Part shown: in pieces, positions 27,307 to 35,459 of the stretch
Numbering within the stretch: the first letter of the stretch is position 1
Layout of the letters: each line of letters opens with the position of its first letter
Assembly: GCF_001941625.1 (NCBI RefSeq)
Contig: NZ_CP016076.1
Location: 2,418,001 to 2,482,000, forward strand
Length of the DNA: 64,000 nt
Direction: 5' to 3'
DNA from: Actinoalloteichus fjordicus
GTDB taxonomy: Bacteria > Actinomycetota > Actinomycetes > Mycobacteriales > Pseudonocardiaceae
Notes under the pieces: generated by a model
Database searches by the model: none
What the model was told of the DNA's origin: nothing
What the model saw: the letters and a program-made list of their open reading frames with translations, nothing else
Translations under genes and position numbers: made by a program

Positions 27307-29454
27307 TCACGGGGTCCGCCGCTGTAGCGCGGAGGTCGTGAAGAAGGACACGAAGCGGGTGAGCGCGTTCAGGCGGCGGGTGCGGGTGAATCCCCTTCCG
27401 GACATCGACGTTCCGAGCCGCACCAGGTCGCGGGTGCCGATGGTCAGCACGAAGCGCTGGACCTCGCCCGGCTCGCCGTCGACAGGGGAGATCTCGGTCC
27501 GCAGCGTGGTCAGCCCGGCCAGGAGGTCCACCGGGTTGCGGGACCGGACGGTCTTGGTGCCCGAGAGCTGCCACGGACGTCCCTGGTCGTCCTGGAAGCG
27601 CAGTGCGTACACCATCGCCTCGTGCCTGCCCTGGGGGAACAGCGACAGCGTTCCCGAGATCTCTACGTGCGTGGCGACGTCATCGATGTCGACCATGCCC
27701 CGCATCGACACCGTGTGCGCCTCGTCGGCGAGGAACGGGTCCAGGCCCGGAATCTCCGCCCGCAGGGACAGGACCATCCTCGGGTGCTCTCGGACGTGCG
27801 TGGCCATCTGTTCCTCGAAGACGATGCCGTCGCCCTTGGTGGCGGCGTGGAGCTTCGACTGGGACAGGTAGGCGCTGTCCTCGGGGACGTCGGCGGGCAC
27901 CACCGAGTCCCATTCCGGTGCGCGCCACTCGGGTCGGCCGGATCGGCGGATGATCGTCTCCATCGACCGTTCCGCGGCGGCGAGGATCGTGGCGGAGGGG
28001 TTCACCCCGGTCGCTGCGGGAATCACCGAGCCGTCCATCACGAACAGGCCCGGATAGCCGTGTACCTCGCCCGCCTCGTCGACGACGCCGGTGGCGACGT
28101 CGGAGCCGGAACGCACCCCGCCCAACGCGTGGACGGTGATGGTGCGGCGGAGGAGGGACCAGGTGAAGGGGTTGTACAGCCGAGCGTCGAGGAGCTGCGC
28201 GATCGCCGGGCCGACACGCGTCTGGGACTTGTACAGCTGGGCCTGCCACCGGTTGTTCCAGGCCAGCGTGGCCTCGCCCCTGGCGTCCAGCCGCAGCGTC
28301 CCCTTACCCGAGTCCTTCCCCATTGCCAGCACGGTGAAGGTCTGGCGGGGATCGGTGTGCCGCACGCTGCGCTGCCACCAGTCGCGGACCTTCCTGCCGG
28401 GCAGGACCGTGTCGAACAGGGCGTTCAGCGGCGGAGGGAAGGCGCCGTCCTGCACCTGGTACCACACCGACCGCCGTCCCTCCGGCACGTCCAACACGGC
28501 GTTGGTCGTGATGGTGGGCCCCGTGGTCATGTCCGGCCGCTTGCCTCGCAGCTCGGCCAGCGTGAGGAAGTCGCCGTTGCCGGAGAATCCCTTGCCGAGC
28601 TGCTGAGAGAGGCCGGGCAGGGTGCGGTGCACGTCGCGGGAGCGGAGCAGGAGCTCGTTGGTCGCCACCGCACCGGCGGCGAGCACGACCTTGGGTGCGA
28701 CCCACGTGCGCAGGGCGGCGTCGGGGTCGGAGGGGGTCGAGGCGTACACCGTGTAGCTGTCACCGTGCCGCTCGATGCGCTTGACCTGTGCGTCGGTGAC
28801 GGCACGGGCGCCCGCATTCTCCGCTGCGGTGAGGTAGGTGTAGTCCAGCGTGTTCTTCGCTCCGTGGTTGCAGCCGATCACGCACTCACCGACGAACGCA
28901 CATCCTCGGCGGGGAGCACCGTGGACGTTCGGCCGCCAGGTGTCCGGATCGCCGAAGGTCACCGCCAGGTTCGGCCGCACGGTGGCCTCGTCCTTGTCCG
29001 TGCCTTTGAGGAGTCCTTCCATGAGCTCCGTGCGGGGCGGTACCTTTCCGGTGCGGGGATCGTTGCCCACCGGCGAGACCCCCATCATGTGCGCGGCGAG
29101 GTCGTAGTACGGGTCGAGTTCCTCACGTCGTAGATGGGCAGGCCATTGTTCGCCCAGCGCCTGTCCGAAGGGGCGGGCGAACACGTTCGCGTAGACGAGT
29201 GATCCGCCGCCCCAGCCTGCCGCCTGGACACTGCCCATGTTGTCGAGCCAGCGGATGTCGTAAAGCCCTCGATCGAGGTCCCATAACCAGCCGTCCGTCA
29301 GCTCGGGCGCGCGGGGGAAGTCACCGAGCTTCCAGCGTCGGCCGCGTTCGAGGACGATGACCGAGAACCCGGCCTGCGCGAGGCGGGCAGCGGCCACGGC
29401 ACCGCCGAACCCGCTGCCGACGACGATGGCATCGGCGTCGAATTGATCAGTCAT
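27307..29454 (-). CDS. GMC-family oxidoreductase (cholesterol-oxidase-like) with C-terminal extension
   Basis: 715 residues. The FAD-binding N-terminus is AIVVGSGFGGAVAAARLA. Further motifs are GWGGGSLVYANVF, CVIGCNHGAKNTLDYTYL (typical of the large cholesterol-oxidase/oleate-type GMC branch), and the C-terminal flavin motif VMDGSVIPAATGVNPS with the family His/Asn region. After about residue 530 an additional ~180-residue beta-rich region follows, as in some 'GMC plus accessory domain' proteins. It likely oxidises an alcohol with O2 or another acceptor. It is the fourth gene of the leftward operon under the palindromic operator. Substrate unknown. Confidence 0.88.
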   Translation of the reverse strand: MTDQFDADAIVVGSGFGGAVAAARLAQAGFSVIVLERGRRWKLGDFPRAPELTDGWLWDLDRGLYDIRWLDNMGSVQAAGWGGGSLVYANVFARPFGQALGEQWPAHLRREELDPYYDLAAHMMGVSPVGNDPRTGKVPPRTELMEGLLKGTDKDEATVRPNLAVTFGDPDTWRPNVHGAPRRGCAFVGECVIGCNHGAKNTLDYTYLTAAENAGARAVTDAQVKRIERHGDSYTVYASTPSDPDAALRTWVAPKVVLAAGAVATNELLLRSRDVHRTLPGLSQQLGKGFSGNGDFLTLAELRGKRPDMTTGPTITTNAVLDVPEGRRSVWYQVQDGAFPPPLNALFDTVLPGRKVRDWWQRSVRHTDPRQTFTVLAMGKDSGKGTLRLDARGEATLAWNNRWQAQLYKSQTRVGPAIAQLLDARLYNPFTWSLLRRTITVHALGGVRSGSDVATGVVDEAGEVHGYPGLFVMDGSVIPAATGVNPSATILAAAERSMETIIRRSGRPEWRAPEWDSVVPADVPEDSAYLSQSKLHAATKGDGIVFEEQMATHVREHPRMVLSLRAEIPGLDPFLADEAHTVSMRGMVDIDDVATHVEISGTLSLFPQGRHEAMVYALRFQDDQGRPWQLSGTKTVRSRNPVDLLAGLTTLRTEISPVDGEPGEVQRFVLTIGTRDLVRLGTSMSGRGFTRTRRLNALTRFVSFFTTSALQRRTP

Positions 29455-29705
29455 GAGCGTTCCCTTCGGGGCGGGTGCCGTCGTGGGTGGGAGTGGCGCC
29501 CGCCGTGGACGGGCGTGTGGTCCGGGAGGACGGTGCGCCGCCGGACCAGAGATGCGGCCTGTTCGAAGAGGCGGCCGCAGCCCGGCACCGGGCGCACCGA
29601 ACGACGTCTTCGCCCTGGCCGGCCAGGGCGGGACGAGGGCCGGGGCGGGCGCGAGGCCGTGGTCTGCCGTGGTGCTGCGACCAGCGGCCCCGCGCCCGTC
29701 GGCGG

Positions 29706-30113
29706 TCAGGCCGCGTGCTTGCCGGGCGCGGCGCTGCCCTTGTACTCCTTCAAGTTGGAGATCAACTCGACGAGGTCGGGCGTGGCGTCGAACCGGCGCT
29801 GGTGGATCGCGGCGAGCTTCGCGTCCATCTCCGGGTCCGGGTCGTCGGTGATGTCGAACGACGCGAACTTCTCGATCAGCGGCAGCCCCATCCGGTCGAT
29901 CGCCAGGTGCGCCGGGTCGTTCATCATCTTCTCGTAGGTCTCGAGGTCCTCGACCGCGGAGACGGCTCCGTACTGGTACTCCCCGCCGAAGTCACGGCCG
30001 AAGACTCCGGACGAGTCGCCCGTGCTCTGCGCGCCGAGGCCCTCGACGATGGCGTCCGCCGTCTCCTTCGGGACGTCGGGCTTGATCGTGAAACGAATGC
30101 AGTGGTAGATCAT
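29706..30113 (-). CDS. Stress-responsive A/B-barrel (Dabb) domain protein
   Basis: 135 residues, starting MIYHCIRFTIKPDVPKETAD with the Dabb-type barrel strand pattern (HCIRFTIK, EYQYGAVSAVEDLETYE, HLAIDRMGLPLIEKFASFDI). Such small dimeric barrels include polyketide cyclases and oxygenases as well as proteins of unknown role. The C-terminal ~40 residues are an extra tail. It lies between the NmrA-like gene (57 bases away) and the GMC gene. A cyclase or auxiliary oxygenase role is possible but not shown. Confidence 0.75.
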   Translation of the reverse strand: MIYHCIRFTIKPDVPKETADAIVEGLGAQSTGDSSGVFGRDFGGEYQYGAVSAVEDLETYEKMMNDPAHLAIDRMGLPLIEKFASFDITDDPDPEMDAKLAAIHQRRFDATPDLVELISNLKEYKGSAAPGKHAA

Positions 30114-30170
30114 GGCGGTTTCCTTTTCGCGGGTGTTCGGTGAACAGACCGATTACGGGTGAATCGGTGG

Positions 30171-31025
30171 TCAGGCCTGGCCGAAGAGCGCGGCGTGATC
30201 GCGGGCGAAGTCGGCGACGTCGCGAGCGGGACGTCCGGTGAGATCGGCGACGGAGGTGTGCACCTCGGCGGCCTCACCCTTGGCGTAGTGGGCGTAGTCC
30301 TCGACCAGGCCCGCCAGCTGCCACGGCGGGACCATTCCGGACAGAGCGGCGGTGAACTGCTCGGCGGGCACGTCCTGGAAGGCGATCTCCCGCCCGGTTG
30401 CCGCCGCCAGCGCCTGCGCGATCTCCTCATGGGTGACCGCCCGGGGGCCGGTCAGGGTGTAGGTCTGACCGGTGTGTCCCTCGCCGGTCAGCACCGCTGC
30501 GGCGGAGTCCGCGATGTCCCGGGTGTCGATCGCGCTGACGGCGGCCTCGCCGATGGGCGCGCCGAACCAGCCCTGTGCGATGGTGGGGGCGAAGCCGAGC
30601 AGCGACTGCAGGTAGAGATTGGGACGCAGCACCGTGTAATCGAGGCCGAGCTGCTGCACGTGCTTCTCGACCTCGGCGTGCCAGCGCAGGAACCGCACCG
30701 GCGAGTCCGTGCGCGCCGCGTACTGCGAGAGCAGCACGAGCCGATTCACCCCGGCCTTGACGGCAAGGTCGGCGAACCGGATCTGCAGCTCGGCGGCGTC
30801 CTCCTCCGAGGGGCTGTTGAGGAAGACCGCGTCGACGCCCTCGAGAGCGGCGGTGATCGAGTCCGGGTCCCGCAGGTCGGCGACGACGTTCTCGACGTCG
30901 GAGATCGACCGGTGGGAGTTGCGGATCATCGCGCGGACGGTGGCGCCGCGAGCCTGGAGAGCGGGGACCAGGGTGGACCCCACGGTCCCGGTCGCTCCGG
31001 TCACGAGCACGGTGGGTGCGTTCAT
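30171..31025 (-). CDS. NmrA-like atypical SDR (NAD(P)H-binding)
   Basis: 284 residues. NADP motif TVLVTGATGTVGSTLV, DAVFLNSPSEED, LVLLSQYAA with no classical YxxxK, and YTVLRPNLYLQSLL, all typical of NmrA/QOR2-like atypical SDRs. These act as quinone reductases or redox sensors. It sits 62 bases downstream of the MFS gene in the same operon. A role in quinone reduction of the product is plausible, not proven. Confidence 0.86.
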   Translation of the reverse strand: MNAPTVLVTGATGTVGSTLVPALQARGATVRAMIRNSHRSISDVENVVADLRDPDSITAALEGVDAVFLNSPSEEDAAELQIRFADLAVKAGVNRLVLLSQYAARTDSPVRFLRWHAEVEKHVQQLGLDYTVLRPNLYLQSLLGFAPTIAQGWFGAPIGEAAVSAIDTRDIADSAAAVLTGEGHTGQTYTLTGPRAVTHEEIAQALAAATGREIAFQDVPAEQFTAALSGMVPPWQLAGLVEDYAHYAKGEAAEVHTSVADLTGRPARDVADFARDHAALFGQA

Positions 31026-31087
31026 TGTCTGGCGTCCTTATCTCGGTGTCGCCGAGGCCGTTCCTCGGCGGGGGGCTGTGTCGGGGC

Positions 31088-32506
31088 TCAGTGCATTCCT
31101 GTGGTGGCCTGGGTCGGCCGTGTTCGGGCAGGGGGGACGAGTGAGATCGCGAAGGCGACGAGGATGAGCACGGTCAGGGCGAGGAACGCGGTCGTGAACG
31201 AGATGTCCCCGTCGGCTCCGGCGGAGCCGATGGCGATCCCGGCCAGTGCGGCGAGACCGATCGCGCCGCCCAACTGCTGTGCGGTGCTGATCAACCCACT
31301 GACCAGGCCTGATTCGCCTTCCTTGCTGTCGCGCACCGCCATCGTGGTCGCATTGATGGTGCCGAGCCCGAAGCCGCTGCCGAGGAGCAGGAACGCGCCG
31401 ATGAGGCTCACGGACAGGCCGCTGGTCGTCGGGTTCAGCGCCAGCCACAGCAGGCCTGTGAGCAGCAGGGCGAGCGCGGTCCGGAGCGAGCGGTCCGGAC
31501 CGATGCGCTTGGCCAGCAGGGGCGAGGCGGCGCTGCCCGCGATGATCATGGCGGCGAAGGGGACCTGGGCCAGCCCGGTCGCCAACGCAGTCATCCCGAG
31601 CACCTCCTGCTGGTACAGGGGGAGGAAGAAGAGCAGGCTCGTCATCGTGGCGCCGAGCATCATCATCACCGAGCTCGCCATGACCACCGGTCTCGTGCGG
31701 AAGACGCCGAGCGGAACCAGGGGATGCGAGCAGCGGTTCTCGGTGATCACGAACGTCGCGAGGGAGGCGATGCCGATCCCGAGGCCGATCAGCGTGCCGG
31801 GCGCGGCCCAGCCGACCTCGGCGGCGAGGATCATGCTCAGTGCGAGTGCGGAGACTCCCACGGTGATCGTGATGGCACCGAGGACGTCGAACCGGCCGGG
31901 CCTGCCAGGGAACGCAGGCACCGCGCACGCCACGAGGATCGCGCTGATGACGCCGAACGGCACCGGGGTCCAGAACACCGACTGCCAGCCGAGCAGCTCG
32001 GTCAGCGTTCCGCCGAAGAAGACGCCGAGCAGACTGCCGATACCCGTGACCACGCCCCAGACGCCCATGACACGCGTGCGTTCCGTCGGCGACGGGTAAA
32101 GGGCGAGCAAGAGCGCCAGCGCGGAGGGCATCAGGACCGCGGCCCCGATTCCCTGCCCGATCCGCCCGATGATCAACGCAGGCCCGGTGGCGGCCAATGC
32201 GGAGCCCACCGACGCCACGAGGTAGACGGACATGGCGGCGAGAAACGTTCTCCGGGGCCCGAGCAGGTCGGCGAGACGGCCGCCAAGCAGCAACAGGCCG
32301 GCCAAGGACACCAGATAGCTGCTTGCGACCACCGTCAGTTCGGCGGCCGAGAGTCCCAGGCCCTCGCGGATCGCAGGCCCCGCGAGATTGACCATCGCGG
32401 TGCTGAGGACGACCAGGAAGGTGGAGGTCGCCAGGCCGGCCATCGCCACACCGCGCGGCACCCGTGGGCGGGCGGGCACCGTGGTGGTTGCGGTGTCGTT
32501 GCTCAT
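31088..32506 (-). CDS. MFS drug exporter, DHA2 (EmrB/QacA) type
   Basis: 472 residues with about 14 hydrophobic helices. Motif A-like LLLGGRLADLLGPRRTF follows the second helix, and motif-C-like GIGSLLGVFFGGTLTE follows helix five. ATG 32506 follows AAGGAAAAA. It heads a leftward operon whose operator, a 34-bp palindrome, lies about 120 bases upstream, with a decayed TetR gene beyond. Efflux of the cluster product and self-resistance are the natural inference. Confidence 0.9.
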   Translation of the reverse strand: MSNDTATTTVPARPRVPRGVAMAGLATSTFLVVLSTAMVNLAGPAIREGLGLSAAELTVVASSYLVSLAGLLLLGGRLADLLGPRRTFLAAMSVYLVASVGSALAATGPALIIGRIGQGIGAAVLMPSALALLLALYPSPTERTRVMGVWGVVTGIGSLLGVFFGGTLTELLGWQSVFWTPVPFGVISAILVACAVPAFPGRPGRFDVLGAITITVGVSALALSMILAAEVGWAAPGTLIGLGIGIASLATFVITENRCSHPLVPLGVFRTRPVVMASSVMMMLGATMTSLLFFLPLYQQEVLGMTALATGLAQVPFAAMIIAGSAASPLLAKRIGPDRSLRTALALLLTGLLWLALNPTTSGLSVSLIGAFLLLGSGFGLGTINATTMAVRDSKEGESGLVSGLISTAQQLGGAIGLAALAGIAIGSAGADGDISFTTAFLALTVLILVAFAISLVPPARTRPTQATTGMH

Positions 32507-32626
32507 CGCCTTTTTCCTTGTCCAGAGAGTGTGTGCTGCCACGTTCCGGAGCGCCTGCCGCCAGGGCGGCCGGAGCCGCGGAGGCTGGGGCGCCGCAGGC
32601 TCGTGCGGTGCGTCCGTCGCCTTGCG

Positions 32627-32660
32627 CTCTGATGATAGTGACTGGTCACTATCATCAGAG
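32627..32660 (-). promoter_or_regulatory. 34-bp perfect palindromic operator upstream of the MFS operon
   Basis: 16-bp arms (32627-32642 and 32645-32660) are perfectly complementary around a TG centre; the core is TAGTGACTGGTCACTA. The same core with 14 of 16 matches (TAGTGACTGTTAACTA, read on the minus strand) lies at 33214-33229, directly before the TetR remnant. That makes these the paired operators of a TetR-type repressor controlling itself and the exporter. Confidence 0.8.
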
Positions 32661-33207
32661 CCGAAAGAAAGGCTCCTCCTCGGAGTCTGCGGTCAAGAAA
32701 AGCCGGGCCCGCGCGTCGTCTTCGGTACCGGCCGACGTGCCATCCATGATGGACCGTCGGCGAGACGGCGGGGAGGTCGTGCGCTCGGCCGGTGTCGATC
32801 TCTGGACGGAACCTCAGCCCGCCTGGAGACCTCCCGTGTCCACCCGTGCATCACGGACCTCGGATGTCGGGATCCGCTCAGGTCGGTCACCCCTGAAGCA
32901 GGACGAGCCTCACCTCATGCATCGAAACGCCGGATCCGTCGCCATCGTCGGCAGCGGATCGCCGTCGGTCGCTTCGGGAGGGCGACTCCCGTTCGGCCGA
33001 TGCGGATGCACGCCGTGGCGCTGCGATGAAGCTCCGTCTCAGGGAGAGGACTCGGATGAGGTGCGGGCGGGAGACCTCGGCATCCATGGCGATGGCCGCA
33101 GTCGAGCGGCCGTGCAGCCCGTTGCGACTCAACTCCTGCAACGTCACCGCGAGGGTCTGCTCGCGACGACGCTCGATGTCGATTCGTGGTCTCCGACCGA
33201 CCGTCAT
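32655..33207 (-). pseudogene. Decayed TetR-family repressor gene
   Basis: From ATG 33207 the first ~60 codons give a clear TetR N-terminus (GRRPRIDIERRREQTLAVTL; helix-turn-helix STAAIAMDAEVSRPHLIRVL, then RSFIAA). Beyond that the frame runs into Arg/Ser-rich nonsense and stops at 32887. TetR-like fragments continue in other frames: ACIRIGRT directly after RSFIAA, later ADPDIR and VMHGWTREV, and a frame ending at a stop at 32655-32657. The total length would suit a ~185-residue repressor. Several indels are needed, so this is decay rather than a single sequencing error. The exact left edge is uncertain. Confidence 0.6.
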
Positions 33208-33213
33208 GGTTGA

Positions 33214-33229
33214 TAGTTAACAGTCACTA
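33214..33229 (-). promoter_or_regulatory. Second TetR-type operator, upstream of the TetR remnant
   Basis: TAGTTAACAGTCACTA, six bases upstream of the remnant's ATG. On the minus strand it matches the exporter operator core at 14 of 16 positions, as expected for an autoregulatory site. Confidence 0.65.
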
Positions 33230-34049
33230 CCAAGTCCGTGTCAACTCGCACCGCCGTGACGGCCACGCGTGGACCGGCCATCGTCGATGACCTGGTCGAA
33301 GGAACGGAGTTCCCCTGACGGCGGTGGCAGGCCGCTCGCCGGGCCGCCGCGACGCCAGCGGTCCTTCCTGGCAACTCTGAGCTGGCGTTTTCCGGTTGTC
33401 GACGACAGTCGGCCGCTGTGCGGAAGGAGGAGGGGTGAGCCACCGAATTCCGGTGCCGATACTGTGATCTAGGCCGCATCGAGCAGCGAGGCGACTCTGG
33501 CCCTGGCGGATCTCGGACACTCCGTCGCAAGCCGTGTTCCCGTTCCGGCTCCCGGGCCGGGGGATGGGCCTGCCTCGCTCTGGGCGTCGGCCGACAGCGC
33601 CGGTCAGGGACTTCACCGGACCTCGGCGTCCGCCGCCGAGCGGGGTGACCAGGTCCTGGCGGCGGCATCGAGCGTCGGAGGTCTCCCGGTACTCCCGGGC
33701 GCCGTCCCTGAGTCGCCAGAGACCACCGACGGACGGAGGCCGGCGCACCCCGGTCCGGTCTCGGGGCCGAGCCGCAGACGATCCCGACGTGCGGCGGACC
33801 AGCTGCCGTTCGCCGGGTGCGGCGGGGACGGATCCTTGACCCCGAGACACGAGCCCGGACCTCATGCCCCCGACGACGGTCACGTGCACCCCCCGCGAGA
33901 CGGCCCGGCTTCCCACGGGTCGGGTGTCCGGTCGACCGGCCGAAGGCCGGCGATGCGGCGGGTTTCGGCGAGCCCGGGCTCGGGCGGACTCGTGTCCCGC
34001 CGAGCCGGATCTCACCAGCGCCGAGCCGACACCCGCCGCCCGCCGAGTC
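33230..34049. other. Gene-free region
   Basis: About 820 bases downstream of the SchA/CurD gene (minus strand) and upstream of the TetR remnant. Long open frames exist by composition but their translations are Arg/Pro/Gly-rich without family features. No terminator or repeat stood out. Confidence 0.35.
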
Positions 34050-34439
34050 TCAGGACGCGGCGGCCACCTCGGCCTCGCGCGGTACGGAGATCTGGGTGAC
34101 CGAACGCAGCATGCTCTGCTTGAAGGTCGCCACGAATCCCTCGACCGTGCCGGTGTCCCGAGGGTTGTTCAGATACGGCGCGAGTCTGCGCTCCACCTCC
34201 CGGACCCCGGGCTGCACGGCCATGAATCGTGCGACGGCATCGAGGTCGCCCTCGTACTCGATGAAGCGGACCAGCAGCCCGTCCCGGATGAAGACGGCCG
34301 TGGCCAGGATCTTGGCGGCCTCCCGTCCCTCGTCGTCGGGGACGGCAGGGGACCTGACCCGGCGAAAGCCGCTGAAGACCTCGGCGACCTCGTCCTCATG
34401 GCCGGGCTTGATGTCGTAGGTGATCGCGACGAACGGCAT
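34050..34439 (-). CDS. SchA/CurD-like polyketide accessory protein (second copy)
   Basis: 129 residues, homologous to the protein at 15178 (PFVAITYDIKPGHEDEVAEV; FIRDGLLVRFIEYEGDLDA; RDTGTVEGFVATF). ATG 34439 is chosen over an upstream in-frame start because GAGGAGA lies at proper spacing. It is the last gene of the leftward glycosyltransferase/AsnB/TenA series. Two copies suggest two successive cyclisation or oxygenation roles, or a heterodimer; function of the family is not settled. Confidence 0.82.
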   Translation of the reverse strand: MPFVAITYDIKPGHEDEVAEVFSGFRRVRSPAVPDDEGREAAKILATAVFIRDGLLVRFIEYEGDLDAVARFMAVQPGVREVERRLAPYLNNPRDTGTVEGFVATFKQSMLRSVTQISVPREAEVAAAS

Positions 34440-34635
34440 CGGACTTCTCCTCGTCATCTGTCGAGCGGGCTGTTCTCACTGGCGGTGAATCTCATCCGCG
34501 GTCCCGCGCATCCCGCGTGCGGGATCGACGAGACGGCCGTTGCAGTGACTCGGCGCCCGGACTCCACTCGCCCGTGTCGTGACGAGGCGGGTGAAGCGGG
34601 GAACCGGCGGGCAGGCCTACGGTCGTCCTGCCTGG

Positions 34636-35301
34636 TCACACCGGCCAGCCTGCGCGAGACCAGGCTGTCTCGGCGAACGCCCATTCGTAACGGATGCTGA
34701 GCGAGAACTGCTCGACGAGCTCTCGGCGCTGGGCGGTCGAGGCCTGTTCGGCCACGGCGTCGACCATGGCCAGGAAGCCCTTGACCGCGTAGCGGTATCC
34801 CTCACCCGGGTGATAGACCTCGATCCACGGCGCGTAGCGCGGCGAGGAGCGACGGGCGAGCAGATCGTCGGAGACCTGATGGTTGAACCAGACCATCGGC
34901 AGCAGCGCGCCGACCCCCGCGACGAAAGAGGTCGCCGAGGCGGCGGCGAAGAAGGCGCTGTGCGCATGCGTGGCCGGGTCCACCGGCGCGGTCTCCGTCG
35001 CGGCCCGCAGGCCCAGGTCCGGCGCCAGCTCGCCGTAGGCGGCGCGCAGCCGGTCGCGGGCCTCCAGCGAGTTGAACGCCGAGCGGCCGAACAGCGCCGT
35101 GTGTGCGTCCGACGGCGCGGCCGAGGCAGTCCTGGCCAGCGCTCGCGCATAGGCGGGGAGCAGGTGCAGGGTGTCCTGTTCCACGAAGTGACTCAGACAT
35201 TCCGGCGGCAGCGTCCCGTCCCGCAGGCCGGACCAGAACGGATGGTCCTTGACCTTCGCCAGCACCGGCTCCGCGAGTTCGATGAGCTCTTCGTGAAACA
35301 T
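34636..35301 (-). CDS. TenA/thiaminase-II-fold protein lacking the catalytic cysteine
   Basis: 221 residues of the TenA/PqqC haem-oxygenase-like fold: HPFWSGLRDGTLPPECLSHF near the N-terminus, EQDTLHLLPAYARALA with the family Asp43, and RYEWAFAETAW with the conserved Glu206. The thiaminase II active-site cysteine (ALLPC in TenA) is Met136 here (ALLPMVWFNH), so thiamin-pyrimidine hydrolysis is unlikely. ATG 35301 follows AGGAGGG. It sits between the amidotransferase and SchA/CurD genes. It may have been recruited as a tailoring enzyme; reaction unknown. Confidence 0.82.
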   Translation of the reverse strand: MFHEELIELAEPVLAKVKDHPFWSGLRDGTLPPECLSHFVEQDTLHLLPAYARALARTASAAPSDAHTALFGRSAFNSLEARDRLRAAYGELAPDLGLRAATETAPVDPATHAHSAFFAAASATSFVAGVGALLPMVWFNHQVSDDLLARRSSPRYAPWIEVYHPGEGYRYAVKGFLAMVDAVAEQASTAQRRELVEQFSLSIRYEWAFAETAWSRAGWPV

Positions 35302-35459
35302 GTTGCACCCTCCTGAGGAGACAGTGGACGTGGTCGCGCCGCCCCGCTCGACCCGAGGACGCCGCACCCGGCCGGCGACCGCAGGGCTGCTCCGCGGCGC
35401 GTCAGACCACCGGGCGGAACAGCCACGGAGCCGGACCTGGCCGGACCGGGACGGCGGAG

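Noticed and set aside
33227-34015. A 262-codon frame in the gene-free region
   Set aside because: Translation is Arg/Pro/Ser-rich, codon third positions are not biased as in neighbouring genes, no ribosome site, no motif.
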